Shown piece by piece: positions 1 to 6,525 of a stretch of DNA of 10,018 nt. The DNA comes from DASZXJ01 sp035545895 (GTDB lineage: Bacteria > Planctomycetota > Phycisphaerae > Tepidisphaerales > Tepidisphaeraceae). The notes below the pieces were generated by a model. It saw only the letters and a list, made by a program, of their open reading frames with translations. It was not told the origin of the DNA and did not search any database. Location: positions 1 to 10,018 of the forward strand of contig DASZXJ010000111.1 in assembly GCA_035545895.1 (NCBI GenBank), written 5' to 3'. Numbering within the stretch: position 1 is the stretch's first letter; each line of letters begins with the position of its first letter. A program made the position numbers and the translations under genes.

Positions 1-576
1 ATTTGCGAAGCACTCTATCGTAAATTCCCAACCCTGCTCGAAGGTGATCTGACCAAGATTAAATCGGCAGTTGTTTCACGACGCACCTGCGCTGAAGTAG
101 CCAAGGAAACCGGTCTGTCGGATTTGCTGATTATCGGCAAGGGAATCAGCTCGCGCGAGGCCATGCCCAGCTCGCTGGCGGCCGCGGTGTATGAGTCCAT
201 CGTCGCGGCTATCCATCTTGATTCCGGTTTCGAAGTCGCCAAGACGTATATCCTTCGTACGATGTCCGCCAAGATCGATTCGATTTCTTCCAATATCCAC
301 CAGGAAAATTACAAAGCCGTTCTCCAGCAGCATGCCCAGCGCATGCTCTCCGCCACGCCCATGTACGAATTGCTTGATGAAAAGGGTCCCGATCACAGCA
401 AGTGCTTTGAGGTATGCGTCGCGATCAACGGCCGGCGTTTCACCAGCGCCTGGGGGCCCAGCAAGAAGATGGCCGAGCAAAAAGCCGCCTTGCTGGCGCT
501 TGAAGAAATGGGTGTCATGGAAGCATCCGAGGTGGACGAAGCCATCGAGCAAATCGCAGTCGAAGAAGAACCGTGA
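1..576 (+). CDS. rnc: Ribonuclease III, C-terminal part (5' end off the window)
   Basis: Double-strand-specific endoribonuclease that processes rRNA precursors and structured mRNAs in the cytoplasm. The window holds the last 191 residues. The frame is open from base 1, and the usual N-terminal catalytic box (ERLEFLGD-type) must lie just upstream. Visible: the end of the RNase III domain (fragment residues about 1-85, with KFP..LEGDLTK and the second catalytic helix ending AAIHLD), then a full double-stranded-RNA-binding domain (about residues 102-170) with the typical P-Y-E, GPDH, F-V and SKKMAEQKAA elements, then an acidic tail. The conserved Glu matching E. coli E117 is present (codon 193-195), but the Asp expected three residues before it (E. 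coli D114) is Ala (codon 184-186). A TTG at 124 is only an internal codon, not a start. A 127-nt gap follows before the protease gene. The family call is sure; catalytic competence is not. Confidence 0.93.
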   Translation: MCEALYRKFPTLLEGDLTKIKSAVVSRRTCAEVAKETGLSDLLIIGKGISSREAMPSSLAAAVYESIVAAIHLDSGFEVAKTYILRTMSAKIDSISSNIHQENYKAVLQQHAQRMLSATPMYELLDEKGPDHSKCFEVCVAINGRRFTSAWGPSKKMAEQKAALLALEEMGVMEASEVDEAIEQIAVEEEP

Positions 577-638
577 AACAGGTCGATTCAACGCAATCCG
601 GGGGTTTTGCCGATTCAAATTCCCGTGTGCGTTTCTAA

Positions 639-666
639 TTGCCTCTTTGGGCCTGCAGTCTAAGAT
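639..666 (+). promoter_or_regulatory. Candidate sigma-70-like promoter for htpX
   Basis: TTGCCT (639-644) and TAAGAT (661-666) are separated by 16 nt. Each matches the consensus at four of six positions. A start near 673 would give a leader of about 30 nt that contains the AGGGAG ribosome site. The match is weak and rests on inspection alone. Confidence 0.3.
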
Positions 667-703
667 TTGTTACTAACGGCTCAATGCCAGGGAGCGAGTA
701 ACG

Positions 704-1552
704 ATGATGTCGCAGTTTTACAACAATGCCAAAACCGCACTATTGCTCGGCCTGATGACGGGCTTGATTCTGGCGGTTGGTTCGATTTGGGGAATGCAGG
801 GCTTGCAGATCGCCATCATTTTTGCCGCGATCTCGAATATCGGCGCTTATTTCTTCAGCGACAAAATTGCCCTTGCTTCAATGCAGGCCCAGGAAGTTGG
901 CCCGGATCACGAGCTTTATCAAATTGTCGAAACGCTTGCACAGCGCGCAAATCTTCCCATGCCGCGCGTCTATGTTTCTCCGCACATGGCCCCCAATGCG
1001 TTTGCCACCGGCCGTAGTCCGAATCATGCGGCTGTTTGCGCGACAGCCGGGCTTTTGCAGATGCTCAATCGTAATGAGATTGCAGGCGTGATGGGTCACG
1101 AACTGGGGCACGTATTGCATCGCGATATGTTGATCCAGACGGTGGCCGCGACGATTGCCGGGGCGATTAGTTTTCTGGGTTACATGTTTTATTGGGGCGG
1201 CAATCGACGCGACCGGGATGTTAATCCAATCGTTTTGATTCTGACAATGCTCTTGGCGCCAATCGCGGCCAGTCTCATTCAGATGGCCATCAGCCGCTCG
1301 CGCGAATTCAATGCCGACCAGGCTGGCGCCGCGCTTTCCGGCAATCCGATGGACCTGGCGACCGCCCTGGAGAAGATTCATGCTGCCGCAAATCGGATAC
1401 CGATGAATGTAAATCCTGCGTTCAATAGCCTGTTTATCGCAGAACCACGCAGCGCGATGCAGTCGCTGGCGACGCTGTTTGCGACGCATCCCCCGCTGGA
1501 AAAACGCCTGTTGAACCTGATCGGCCGCGAAAGCACGGGCATGTTTGGATAA
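704..1552 (+). CDS. htpX: HtpX-type membrane zinc metalloprotease (peptidase M48)
   Basis: Membrane-bound zinc endopeptidase that in well-studied bacteria degrades misfolded membrane proteins alongside FtsH. The 282 residues are close to the usual length (E. coli 293). Two hydrophobic segments lie at the N-terminus (about 11-28 and 33-52). The zinc motif HELGH is at residues 132-136, two further hydrophobic segments follow (about 143-165 and 175-198), and the third zinc ligand is E201 in the SREFNAD motif typical of M48B. The C-terminal FATHPPLEKRL block is also an HtpX hallmark. The start at 704 is chosen over the adjacent ATG at 707 because AGGGAG (689-694) lies 9 nt upstream. The neighbours are unrelated in function, so it is probably a single-gene unit. 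All catalytic residues are present. Identification is secure; the substrates cannot be read from sequence. Confidence 0.96.
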   Translation: MMSQFYNNAKTALLLGLMTGLILAVGSIWGMQGLQIAIIFAAISNIGAYFFSDKIALASMQAQEVGPDHELYQIVETLAQRANLPMPRVYVSPHMAPNAFATGRSPNHAAVCATAGLLQMLNRNEIAGVMGHELGHVLHRDMLIQTVAATIAGAISFLGYMFYWGGNRRDRDVNPIVLILTMLLAPIAASLIQMAISRSREFNADQAGAALSGNPMDLATALEKIHAAANRIPMNVNPAFNSLFIAEPRSAMQSLATLFATHPPLEKRLLNLIGRESTGMFG

Positions 1553-1559
1553 AGACAAC

Positions 1560-1576
1560 GCGGCCCTCTGGGCCGC
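1560..1576. other. Short GC-rich hairpin after htpX, possible weak terminator
   Basis: GCGGCCC (1560-1566), a 3-nt loop TCT, then GGGCCGC (1570-1576): a perfect 7-bp stem 7 nt after the htpX stop. No T-tract follows, so it is not a standard intrinsic terminator. It could mark the 3' end of the htpX mRNA or slow the polymerase. Confidence 0.4.
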
Positions 1577-1619
1577 CGCTATACATGTTTAACAAGGCGC
1601 TTTGGCTGGGTTCATTCGC

Positions 1620-1647
1620 TTGCGATTTCGCGATCGCTCGTTAATCT
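1620..1647 (+). promoter_or_regulatory. Weak candidate promoter for the carboxypeptidase gene
   Basis: TTGCGA (1620-1625) and TAATCT (1642-1647) are 16 nt apart, with four and three consensus matches. It is the best pair I could find between the htpX stop and the carboxypeptidase start. It is offered only because some promoter is expected here. Confidence 0.2.
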
Positions 1648-1680
1648 TTGTCGTACTCTTTGGACGGAGCAGTTTCACGG

Positions 1681-3150
1681 ATGAAACGCCTCTTTTGTTT
1701 ACCGGTTTATATTCTGTTTCTGGGTGTTTGCGCCGCCACGGCCCGCGCTGATCTCACAGCCAATATTCGATCGCTGCTGGGCGATAAGGTGCTGTCCAAA
1801 GACCAGGTCGGAGTCGTGGTCGTTTATCTGGGAAACGCAGAAGGATCGGACCGGCAGATCTTTGAATACAAGAGCACGACCCCTCGCATCCCGGCGAGCA
1901 ATCTCAAGCTGATCACGACGGCTGCAGCCATCAACCAATTGGGCGCGGGGTTTCAATTTAAGACAACGCTAGCCGCGCGTGGCCCGGATATCGCGATCAT
2001 CGGTGATGGCGATCCCACATTAGGCGATGCAGAATTGCTTAAGAAACTCGGCTGGGGAACGGACACGGTTTTCAAAGCGTGGGCGGAGATGCTGCGACAA
2101 CGCGGCATCGTGCATGTTCGCGATGTTTATGTCGATGACAGTATATTTGAGCAAAACTTTGCCCATCCCAATTGGTCCGCCGATCAGGCCCATAAGAGAT
2201 ATCAGGCTCAGGTAGCAGGATTGAATTTCAACGCCAATTGCCTGGATTTTTATCTGCGAACGACCGGCCAGAATCAGGTGGTCGATTTTCGCGTCGATCC
2301 ACCAACACATTTTGCGGCAATCGCAAATGATTGCATAACAGGTGGCCGCAATGCGGTTTGGCTTTCGCGGCAACTTGGCTCCAACTCGATTGTTCTGCGT
2401 GGCGAGACGAATGTAAGCAATGATGTGCCGGTGTCTGTAACAATTGACGACCCGCCGATGTTTGCGGGGACTTTCTTCGCCGAGACCTTGGAAGCCAATG
2501 GGATTTCAGTGACCGGCAAGGTCGAGCGCGATCGGACGATTCGGGCAGCCATCGCCTCCAAAGGACCGGCGACTAATCCAGCCGGTGCCTGGGTTCCGGC
2601 GGCGATCCACACCACGCCGTTGTCCACGGTCCTTGCACGCGCGAACAAGGACAGCATGAATCTTTATGCCGAATCGATGTGCAAGCGTGTAGGGGCATCC
2701 ACTACCGGCCAGCCGGGCTCATGGGAGAACGGCACTGCCGCAGTGGGCGACATGCTCAAAAAACTGGGGATTCCCTCGACCGAATTCAATCTGGACGATG
2801 GGTGCGGCCTTTCCAAAAAAAACAATATCAGTCCCAATGCGGTCGTTCGTGTGCTCGAACACCAGTTCCACAGCAAAGATTGGCCGGTGTATCTGGCCAG
2901 CCTTTCAGTGGGGGGGATGGATGGGACGCTGGAAAACCGTTTCCGCGATTCGGACCTGAAAGGCCGGGTTTTTGGCAAGAGCGGGTATGTTGCCGGAGTC
3001 CGGTCCCTTAGCGGGTATGTGAAAACACGCGATTCCCAGTGGTTTGCCTTCTCAATTCTGATGAATAACCTCGGCGAAGGCGAGGCTCAGGCAAAGGTCA
3101 TCCAAGAGCGGATCGTGCAGGCTGTCGATGCCGATTCCGCCCATAAATAA
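1681..3150 (+). CDS. dacB: D-alanyl-D-alanine carboxypeptidase/endopeptidase, PBP4 family (peptidase S13)
   Basis: Periplasmic serine enzyme that removes the terminal D-Ala from peptidoglycan stem peptides and, in PBP4 proteins, can cut cross-links. The 489 residues begin with a signal peptide (MKR, hydrophobic core about 4-20, cleavage site ARA at 21-23). All three penicillin-binding motifs are present: SNLK (S73 nucleophile, K76), SMN (S325-N327) in the S13 context NLYAE, and KSG (K433, the KTG-type motif) in FGKSGYVAG. The family blocks IIGDGDPTL and NCLDFYL are also present, and the spacing of about 250 residues between the first two motifs fits the large S13 insertion. The ATG at 1681 is preferred to a TTG at 1648 because the signal peptide starts there and GGAG (1666-1669) lies 11 nt upstream. 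An A8 run at 2815-2822 encodes Lys-Lys-Asn. Likely monocistronic. The symbol is assigned by family. Confidence 0.94.
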   Translation: MKRLFCLPVYILFLGVCAATARADLTANIRSLLGDKVLSKDQVGVVVVYLGNAEGSDRQIFEYKSTTPRIPASNLKLITTAAAINQLGAGFQFKTTLAARGPDIAIIGDGDPTLGDAELLKKLGWGTDTVFKAWAEMLRQRGIVHVRDVYVDDSIFEQNFAHPNWSADQAHKRYQAQVAGLNFNANCLDFYLRTTGQNQVVDFRVDPPTHFAAIANDCITGGRNAVWLSRQLGSNSIVLRGETNVSNDVPVSVTIDDPPMFAGTFFAETLEANGISVTGKVERDRTIRAAIASKGPATNPAGAWVPAAIHTTPLSTVLARANKDSMNLYAESMCKRVGASTTGQPGSWENGTAAVGDMLKKLGIPSTEFNLDDGCGLSKKNNISPNAVVRVLEHQFHSKDWPVYLASLSVGGMDGTLENRFRDSDLKGRVFGKSGYVAGVRSLSGYVKTRDSQWFAFSILMNNLGEGEAQAKVIQERIVQAVDADSAHK

Positions 3151-3311
3151 GCGGGTCCGATAGCGCTAAATACCTGTCATCTCAACAAAATAGGTTTCGC
3201 ATCCAGAGGGGTTTACGTGTAATCTTCCTGCGCTTTGCCCGTCTGATGCCAGCAGATGCGTGTAATTGGAAGCCGGCGGGATTCGACAGACAGGCGCTAA
3301 TAAATCATTAC

Positions 3312-3317
3312 AAGGAG
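3312..3317 (+). promoter_or_regulatory. Shine-Dalgarno that fixes the esterase start
   Basis: AAGGAG lies 9 nt before the ATG at 3327. The open frame extends upstream to an ATG at 3246, but only the 3327 start has a ribosome site and places the lipoprotein signal at the N-terminus. Confidence 0.85.
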
Positions 3318-3326
3318 TTTTTGACT

Positions 3327-4076
3327 ATGTCACGATTACTTCGTTGGTCCCCGTGTCTCGCGCTTCTGATGGTTGTGGGCTGCATGCATGCCAACCCCGC
3401 CGACCAGCTCACCGGCATGCCCGCCGGCACGGGTTTCATTCTCCGCACTTCGCATGGCGAAGCGGGGGATCATAAATATAGCGTATTCCTCCCGCGTGAC
3501 TATTCCGCTTCCAAGCGATATCCGACAATCGTCTTTTTGCATGGCATCGGTGAATCGGGCAGCGACGGCATCGGCTGCACAACCGTCGGCATCGGCCCGG
3601 CAATTGCGCGTCGAAATGGTGAATTTCCTTTTATCGTGATCTTCCCGCAAACCGGTTTTGACTGGTGCACCGAAAACTCCGAGCACATCATGCTCGATGC
3701 CCTTCGCGATGCGGAAAAGAATTACGCCATCGACCCCGCCCGCATCTCGCTCAGCGGTATGTCCAGCGGCGGCAAGGGAACCTGGGTGTTGGGCGCTCGC
3801 CACCCCGAGATCTTCTCAGCCTTGGTGCCCATGGGCGGATTTTCCGCAACCGACGAAGTGCCTCGCCTGACCCGTATTCCAACCTGGGTGCTGCATAACG
3901 ACGGCGACTTTGTCGTCGGCGTCGGCAACTCGCGCGAAATGTATCAGCAGATCAAGGCGGCTGGCGGAAACATTCGCTACACCGAATACAACGCCGGCGG
4001 TCACAACTGCTGGGACCAGGCCTACGACGAAGGAGAACTGTTTACCTGGCTTCAGGCTCAGCGTCTGGGTCGGTAA
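3327..4076 (+). CDS. Lipoprotein alpha/beta-hydrolase, predicted esterase/phospholipase-like
   Basis: Serine hydrolase of the alpha/beta fold, nearest in style to the predicted esterases and peptidases of the PHB-depolymerase/feruloyl-esterase group. It is likely anchored to a membrane on the periplasmic or outer side. The 249 residues open with a short signal ending in the lipobox VVGC (lipidated C19). FLHGIGESG (oxyanion region) is followed by the nucleophile elbow GMSSG (S146), then HNDGDFVV with the likely acid D194, then GGHNCW with the catalytic H226, so the triad looks complete. Three further cysteines (C84, C114, C228) could form a disulphide; C228 is two residues from the catalytic His. 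The gene stands alone, with a leader of up to 176 nt upstream and a strong terminator 15 nt after the stop. The substrate cannot be told from sequence: carboxylic ester, feruloyl ester or phospholipid are all possible. Confidence 0.86.
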   Translation: MSRLLRWSPCLALLMVVGCMHANPADQLTGMPAGTGFILRTSHGEAGDHKYSVFLPRDYSASKRYPTIVFLHGIGESGSDGIGCTTVGIGPAIARRNGEFPFIVIFPQTGFDWCTENSEHIMLDALRDAEKNYAIDPARISLSGMSSGGKGTWVLGARHPEIFSALVPMGGFSATDEVPRLTRIPTWVLHNDGDFVVGVGNSREMYQQIKAAGGNIRYTEYNAGGHNCWDQAYDEGELFTWLQAQRLGR

Positions 4077-4091
4077 ACCCGATTAGCCATT

Positions 4092-4140
4092 AAAAAGCAG
4101 AAGAAAAGAAGTCAATCCGATTTCTTTTCTTCTGCTTTTT
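4092..4140. terminator. Rho-independent terminator, probably bidirectional
   Basis: A perfect 19-bp inverted repeat (arms 4092-4110 and 4122-4140, 11-nt loop) begins 15 nt after the esterase stop. The outer five pairs are A-T, so the + transcript ends in a U5 tail and the opposite transcript would too. The stem is AT-rich, with one strand purine-only apart from a single C, which is unusual for a terminator. Its perfect symmetry and position still make the call strong. Confidence 0.88.
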
Positions 4141-4146
4141 GGTGCG

Positions 4147-4248
4147 GGTGCAGTTTGATGTGACATGGCCTTTCCATGCCGTGCAAAGTACCGCATCGGC
4201 CGGAAAGCCCATGTCACAATAAACTCTCCTTTTTCTTCAAACTGCACC
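4147..4248. repeat. Large nested imperfect palindrome (structured element of unknown nature)
   Basis: Outer arms GGTGCAGTTTGA (4147-4158) and TCAAACTGCACC (4237-4248) are perfectly complementary over 12 bp. Directly inside on the left, 4159-4175 pairs with 4202-4218 over 17 positions with one C-C mismatch (4169/4208). Inside that, GCCG (4178-4181) pairs with CGGC (4197-4200). An unpaired 18-nt stretch (4219-4236) sits on the right side only. No open frame explains it. It could be a small palindromic mobile element (MITE- or REP-like), a structured leader of the next gene, or a non-coding RNA. I see no convincing target-site duplication at its ends. Confidence 0.75.
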
Positions 4249-4265
4249 AGTATCTGCTCTTTAAT
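4236..4265 (+). promoter_or_regulatory. Candidate promoter for the 4307-7305 gene cluster
   Basis: TTCAAA (4236-4241) and TTTAAT (4260-4265) are 18 nt apart, with four and five consensus matches. The -35-like box overlaps the outer right arm of the palindrome at 4147-4248, so folding or protein binding there could affect it. A start near 4272 would give a leader of about 35 nt. Confidence 0.33.
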
Positions 4266-4306
4266 GCCCTGGGCACCATCGGACTTTTTATCTTGCCAAC
4301 GACGTT

Positions 4307-5299
4307 ATGATGCGGATGATGGTCCCCGTGATTAGATTCAGTCGGGTATTGCTTTTGATGCTTCTGGTCGCTGGTTGCGCGGAAAATACGCGCCAACCGG
4401 CGGTTGGGTCGCATAGCCTCAGCAGCGAAACCTGGGCCTTTGCCGGTGAGCCGGGGCGGACCATCCATACCGAGCATTACCTCATCCACACGACGATTTC
4501 CGATGAAGAGTTTCTCCAGACGCTGACCAATGTGATGGAGGGCGCGCTGACCGAATATCAGCATCTGACGCCCGGATTACCAGTATCTGATCGACCCATG
4601 GAGTGCTACATATTTTCTCGCCGTGCGCAGTGGGCGCAGTTTACCCGCGATCATACCGGCGCGGATGCGGCTGTTTATCTGCAGATCAATCGCGGTGGGT
4701 ACACCGTTCATGATTGGTTTGTCGCTTATCTGATCGGCGATGCGGGAACGTATGCGGTGGCTTCGCATGAGGGGTGGCATCAATATGTCGCCCGCCATTT
4801 CAAATCGCGTTTGCCTCCATTTTTAGAAGAGGGAATCGCGACGATGTTTGAGAATATTTCCTGGTACACCACTCGGCCGCAGTGGAACCTGGATTCCAAC
4901 CCGAGCCGCGCGGACAAACTTCGCCAGGCCATCGAAAATCACAATCTTTGGCCTTTAGAGCAGCTTTGTACGATGCATGCAGGCGATGTAGTTACGCTGA
5001 GCGGTGAACGGATCGAAACGTTCTATGCTCAGAACTGGGCGTTTGCTCAGTTCATGTTGAACGCCGAAGGCGGACGTTACAAACCCGCAATGCAGAGAAT
5101 GCTGGCGGAACTCGCCAGCGGCGAGGCGGATGCATTCACCGGCCGCCGCAAGGTGCCCGCCGATTCGTGGGACCCGCGAACCGTCAAACCGCTGCTCGAA
5201 CATTATTTCGACATGACCCTGCCGCAGATCGATCAGGCGTATCAGGCGTACATTCACCACATCGCCTCGCGCGCCAGGCCGTCTCATTTTTCCTCTTGA
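4307..5299 (+). CDS. Lipoprotein zinc metallopeptidase, gluzincin-like (DUF1570/peptidase MA type)
   Basis: Predicted surface or periplasmic zinc peptidase of 330 residues. The N-terminal signal (hydrophobic about 14-22) ends in the lipobox VAGC (lipidated C24). The zinc motif is HEGWH (H154, E155, H158), followed 17 residues after H158 by E175 in PFLEEGIATMFE, the expected third ligand. This HExxH plus (L)EEG arrangement is that of DUF1570 and peptidase-MA proteins, which are frequent in planctomycetes; the exact family is an inference. ATGs occur at 4307, 4310, 4316 and 4319 with no clear Shine-Dalgarno, so the start is uncertain by up to four residues. The C-terminus carries a QAYQAY repeat encoded by a 9-bp tandem duplication (5232-5250). 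It is the first gene of a tight cluster, with the acylphosphatase ATG only 5 nt after its stop. The substrate is unknown. Confidence 0.82.
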   Translation: MMRMMVPVIRFSRVLLLMLLVAGCAENTRQPAVGSHSLSSETWAFAGEPGRTIHTEHYLIHTTISDEEFLQTLTNVMEGALTEYQHLTPGLPVSDRPMECYIFSRRAQWAQFTRDHTGADAAVYLQINRGGYTVHDWFVAYLIGDAGTYAVASHEGWHQYVARHFKSRLPPFLEEGIATMFENISWYTTRPQWNLDSNPSRADKLRQAIENHNLWPLEQLCTMHAGDVVTLSGERIETFYAQNWAFAQFMLNAEGGRYKPAMQRMLAELASGEADAFTGRRKVPADSWDPRTVKPLLEHYFDMTLPQIDQAYQAYIHHIASRARPSHFSS

Positions 5300-5304
5300 T
5301 CGCC

Positions 5305-5574
5305 ATGAATCGCAGAACGTGTTATTTCGCGGGTCGAGTGCAGGGGGTCGGCTTTCGGTATACCACGCAAAACATCGCCATGCAGTTTAACGTTCGAGGA
5401 TATGTCCGAAATACCGCGGACGGCCGGGTCGAACTGGTGATGGAAGGCCCGGACGATCAAATGGACGGCGTGATCGCGTCGCTGCAAAGCCGCATGGGCG
5501 AATACATCAAGTCCGTCAACATGCACTCATCACCGGCAACGGGCGAGTTTGAACAGTTCTCCGTTCGCGGCTGA
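5305..5574 (+). CDS. acyP: Acylphosphatase
   Basis: Small cytoplasmic enzyme that hydrolyses acyl phosphates such as acetyl phosphate or carbamoyl phosphate. The 89 residues match the usual length of about 90. The signature GRVQGVGFRY (residues 10-19) includes the phosphate-binding R18, and GYVRNTADGRVE (from residue 32) includes the catalytic N36, so both key residues are present. The start at 5305 is chosen because the protein begins directly before the first beta strand there. The frame is open further upstream (from 5167) only as a shadow of the metallopeptidase gene. No Shine-Dalgarno is visible and the upstream stop is just 5 nt away, so translation is probably coupled to the previous gene. 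Acylphosphatases often sit beside unrelated genes, so the context says little about its physiological substrate. Confidence 0.95.
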   Translation: MNRRTCYFAGRVQGVGFRYTTQNIAMQFNVRGYVRNTADGRVELVMEGPDDQMDGVIASLQSRMGEYIKSVNMHSSPATGEFEQFSVRG

Positions 5575-5590
5575 CACATGGCTTGCAATT

Positions 5591-5605
5591 CCGTCCGCCG
5601 GACGG
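5591..5605. other. Small hairpin between acylphosphatase and permease genes
   Basis: CCGTCC and GGACGG form a 6-bp stem with a 3-nt loop, 16 nt after the acylphosphatase stop. No T-tract follows, so termination is unlikely. It may tune translation or mRNA stability within the cluster, or be chance. Confidence 0.3.
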
Positions 5606-5620
5606 AAAATCACCTCCCGA

Positions 5621-6520
5621 ATGTACCGAACGCTCGTTATCCTGCGACACACCTTCCTGGAAGCAGTTGTTCAGCCCATCTATTCCCTTTTGCTGGCGCT
5701 GGGCGCAGCTATTTTGCTGATATTTGCAGCGCTACCATTCTTCACCCTTGGCGAAGACACGGTAATGTTCAAAACCGTCAGCCTCGACGTCATTCTGCTG
5801 TTTGTCTTGATTGCCACGCTTTTTGCCACCAGCAAATCGATCTTCGAGGAAATTGAAGATCGCACAATGCTTACCTTGATGAGCAAACCTCTCAAACGCT
5901 GGGAAGTGCTGCTGGGTAAATATCTTGGCATTGTCGTGTCCGCGGCGCTGGCGGTTGCGATACTAGGCGTGGTCATGGGGATGGGCATCTGGTGGCGAAT
6001 ACCCACGGACTACCAATTCAATGTCCGCAGTCTTGACGAGACGGAGATTCGCAGACTCTGGGAATATCGCCGAATGCACCTGGCGGGGTTGTATCCGAGC
6101 CTGATTCTGGTCTGGCTGCAGATTGGTGTGCTGGCGGCGATCAGCGTGGCGATCTCAACGCGGGTTTCGCTCGTGGTAAATTTACCGGTGGTTATCATTC
6201 TCTATATCGCGGGCAACCTCACTCGCTTCCTCGATCAGGCGGCCGCCACTCAATCGTCCATCATCGCGCGAGGCGTCGCATCGGCCATGAGCGACCTGCT
6301 TCCGTTTCTGGCGGTGTTTGATCTGCGGCAAAAGACGGTCTACGACCGCATCGCCTTGCCCGGCACCGCATTCGCCGCCGACGTCAATGCCGTTTCATTG
6401 GCCGAAATCTGGCGATATGTCGGCATTGCGTGGTTATACGCCCTGGCGTATGCGACTTTCGCGCTTAGCGCGGGTATGCTTTTATTCCAGAGTCGCGAAC
6501 TAGGCGGCGGTGAAGGGTAA
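5621..6520 (+). CDS. ABC-2 type transporter permease (NosY-like, COG1277 style)
   Basis: Integral inner-membrane subunit of an ABC exporter, 299 residues. About six hydrophobic segments are visible (roughly 20-41, 53-70, 102-124, 157-178, 183-199 and 265-288). The cytoplasmic stretch IFEEIEDRTMLTLMSKPLKR (residues 73-92) is the conserved coupling region of ABC-2/NosY permeases, which meets the ATPase. The frame is open upstream to 5549, inside acyP, but the ATG at 5621 gives the normal N-terminus (MYRTLVILRHTFLEA). There is no strong Shine-Dalgarno before it. No ABC ATPase gene lies in the window, so its partner must be encoded elsewhere. Its last codons contain the ribosome site of the next gene. 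The cargo cannot be inferred. Confidence 0.85.
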   Translation: MYRTLVILRHTFLEAVVQPIYSLLLALGAAILLIFAALPFFTLGEDTVMFKTVSLDVILLFVLIATLFATSKSIFEEIEDRTMLTLMSKPLKRWEVLLGKYLGIVVSAALAVAILGVVMGMGIWWRIPTDYQFNVRSLDETEIRRLWEYRRMHLAGLYPSLILVWLQIGVLAAISVAISTRVSLVVNLPVVIILYIAGNLTRFLDQAAATQSSIIARGVASAMSDLLPFLAVFDLRQKTVYDRIALPGTAFAADVNAVSLAEIWRYVGIAWLYALAYATFALSAGMLLFQSRELGGGEG

Positions 6521-6525
6521 ATTTG

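Noticed and set aside
124..576. RNase III frame read as a complete 150-residue gene starting at TTG 124.
   Set aside because: The frame is open to base 1 and encodes conserved RNase III residues before 124, so the gene continues off the left edge.
878..1558. Minus-strand open frame of 226 codons opposite htpX.
   Set aside because: It is a shadow of htpX with no motif of its own and no ribosome site.
1630..1637. GCGATCGC palindrome like the cyanobacterial HIP1 core.
   Set aside because: Only one copy stood out to me in the window and nothing else points to cyanobacteria. An 8-mer palindrome can be chance.
2815..2822. A8 run in the carboxypeptidase gene that reads as an A_AAA_AAC slippery heptamer, with a small hairpin (2845-2860) downstream.
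   Set aside because: The zero frame continues into the essential KSG motif, whereas a -1 shift would lose it. The hairpin has only 5 bp and lies too far downstream for a convincing frameshift signal.
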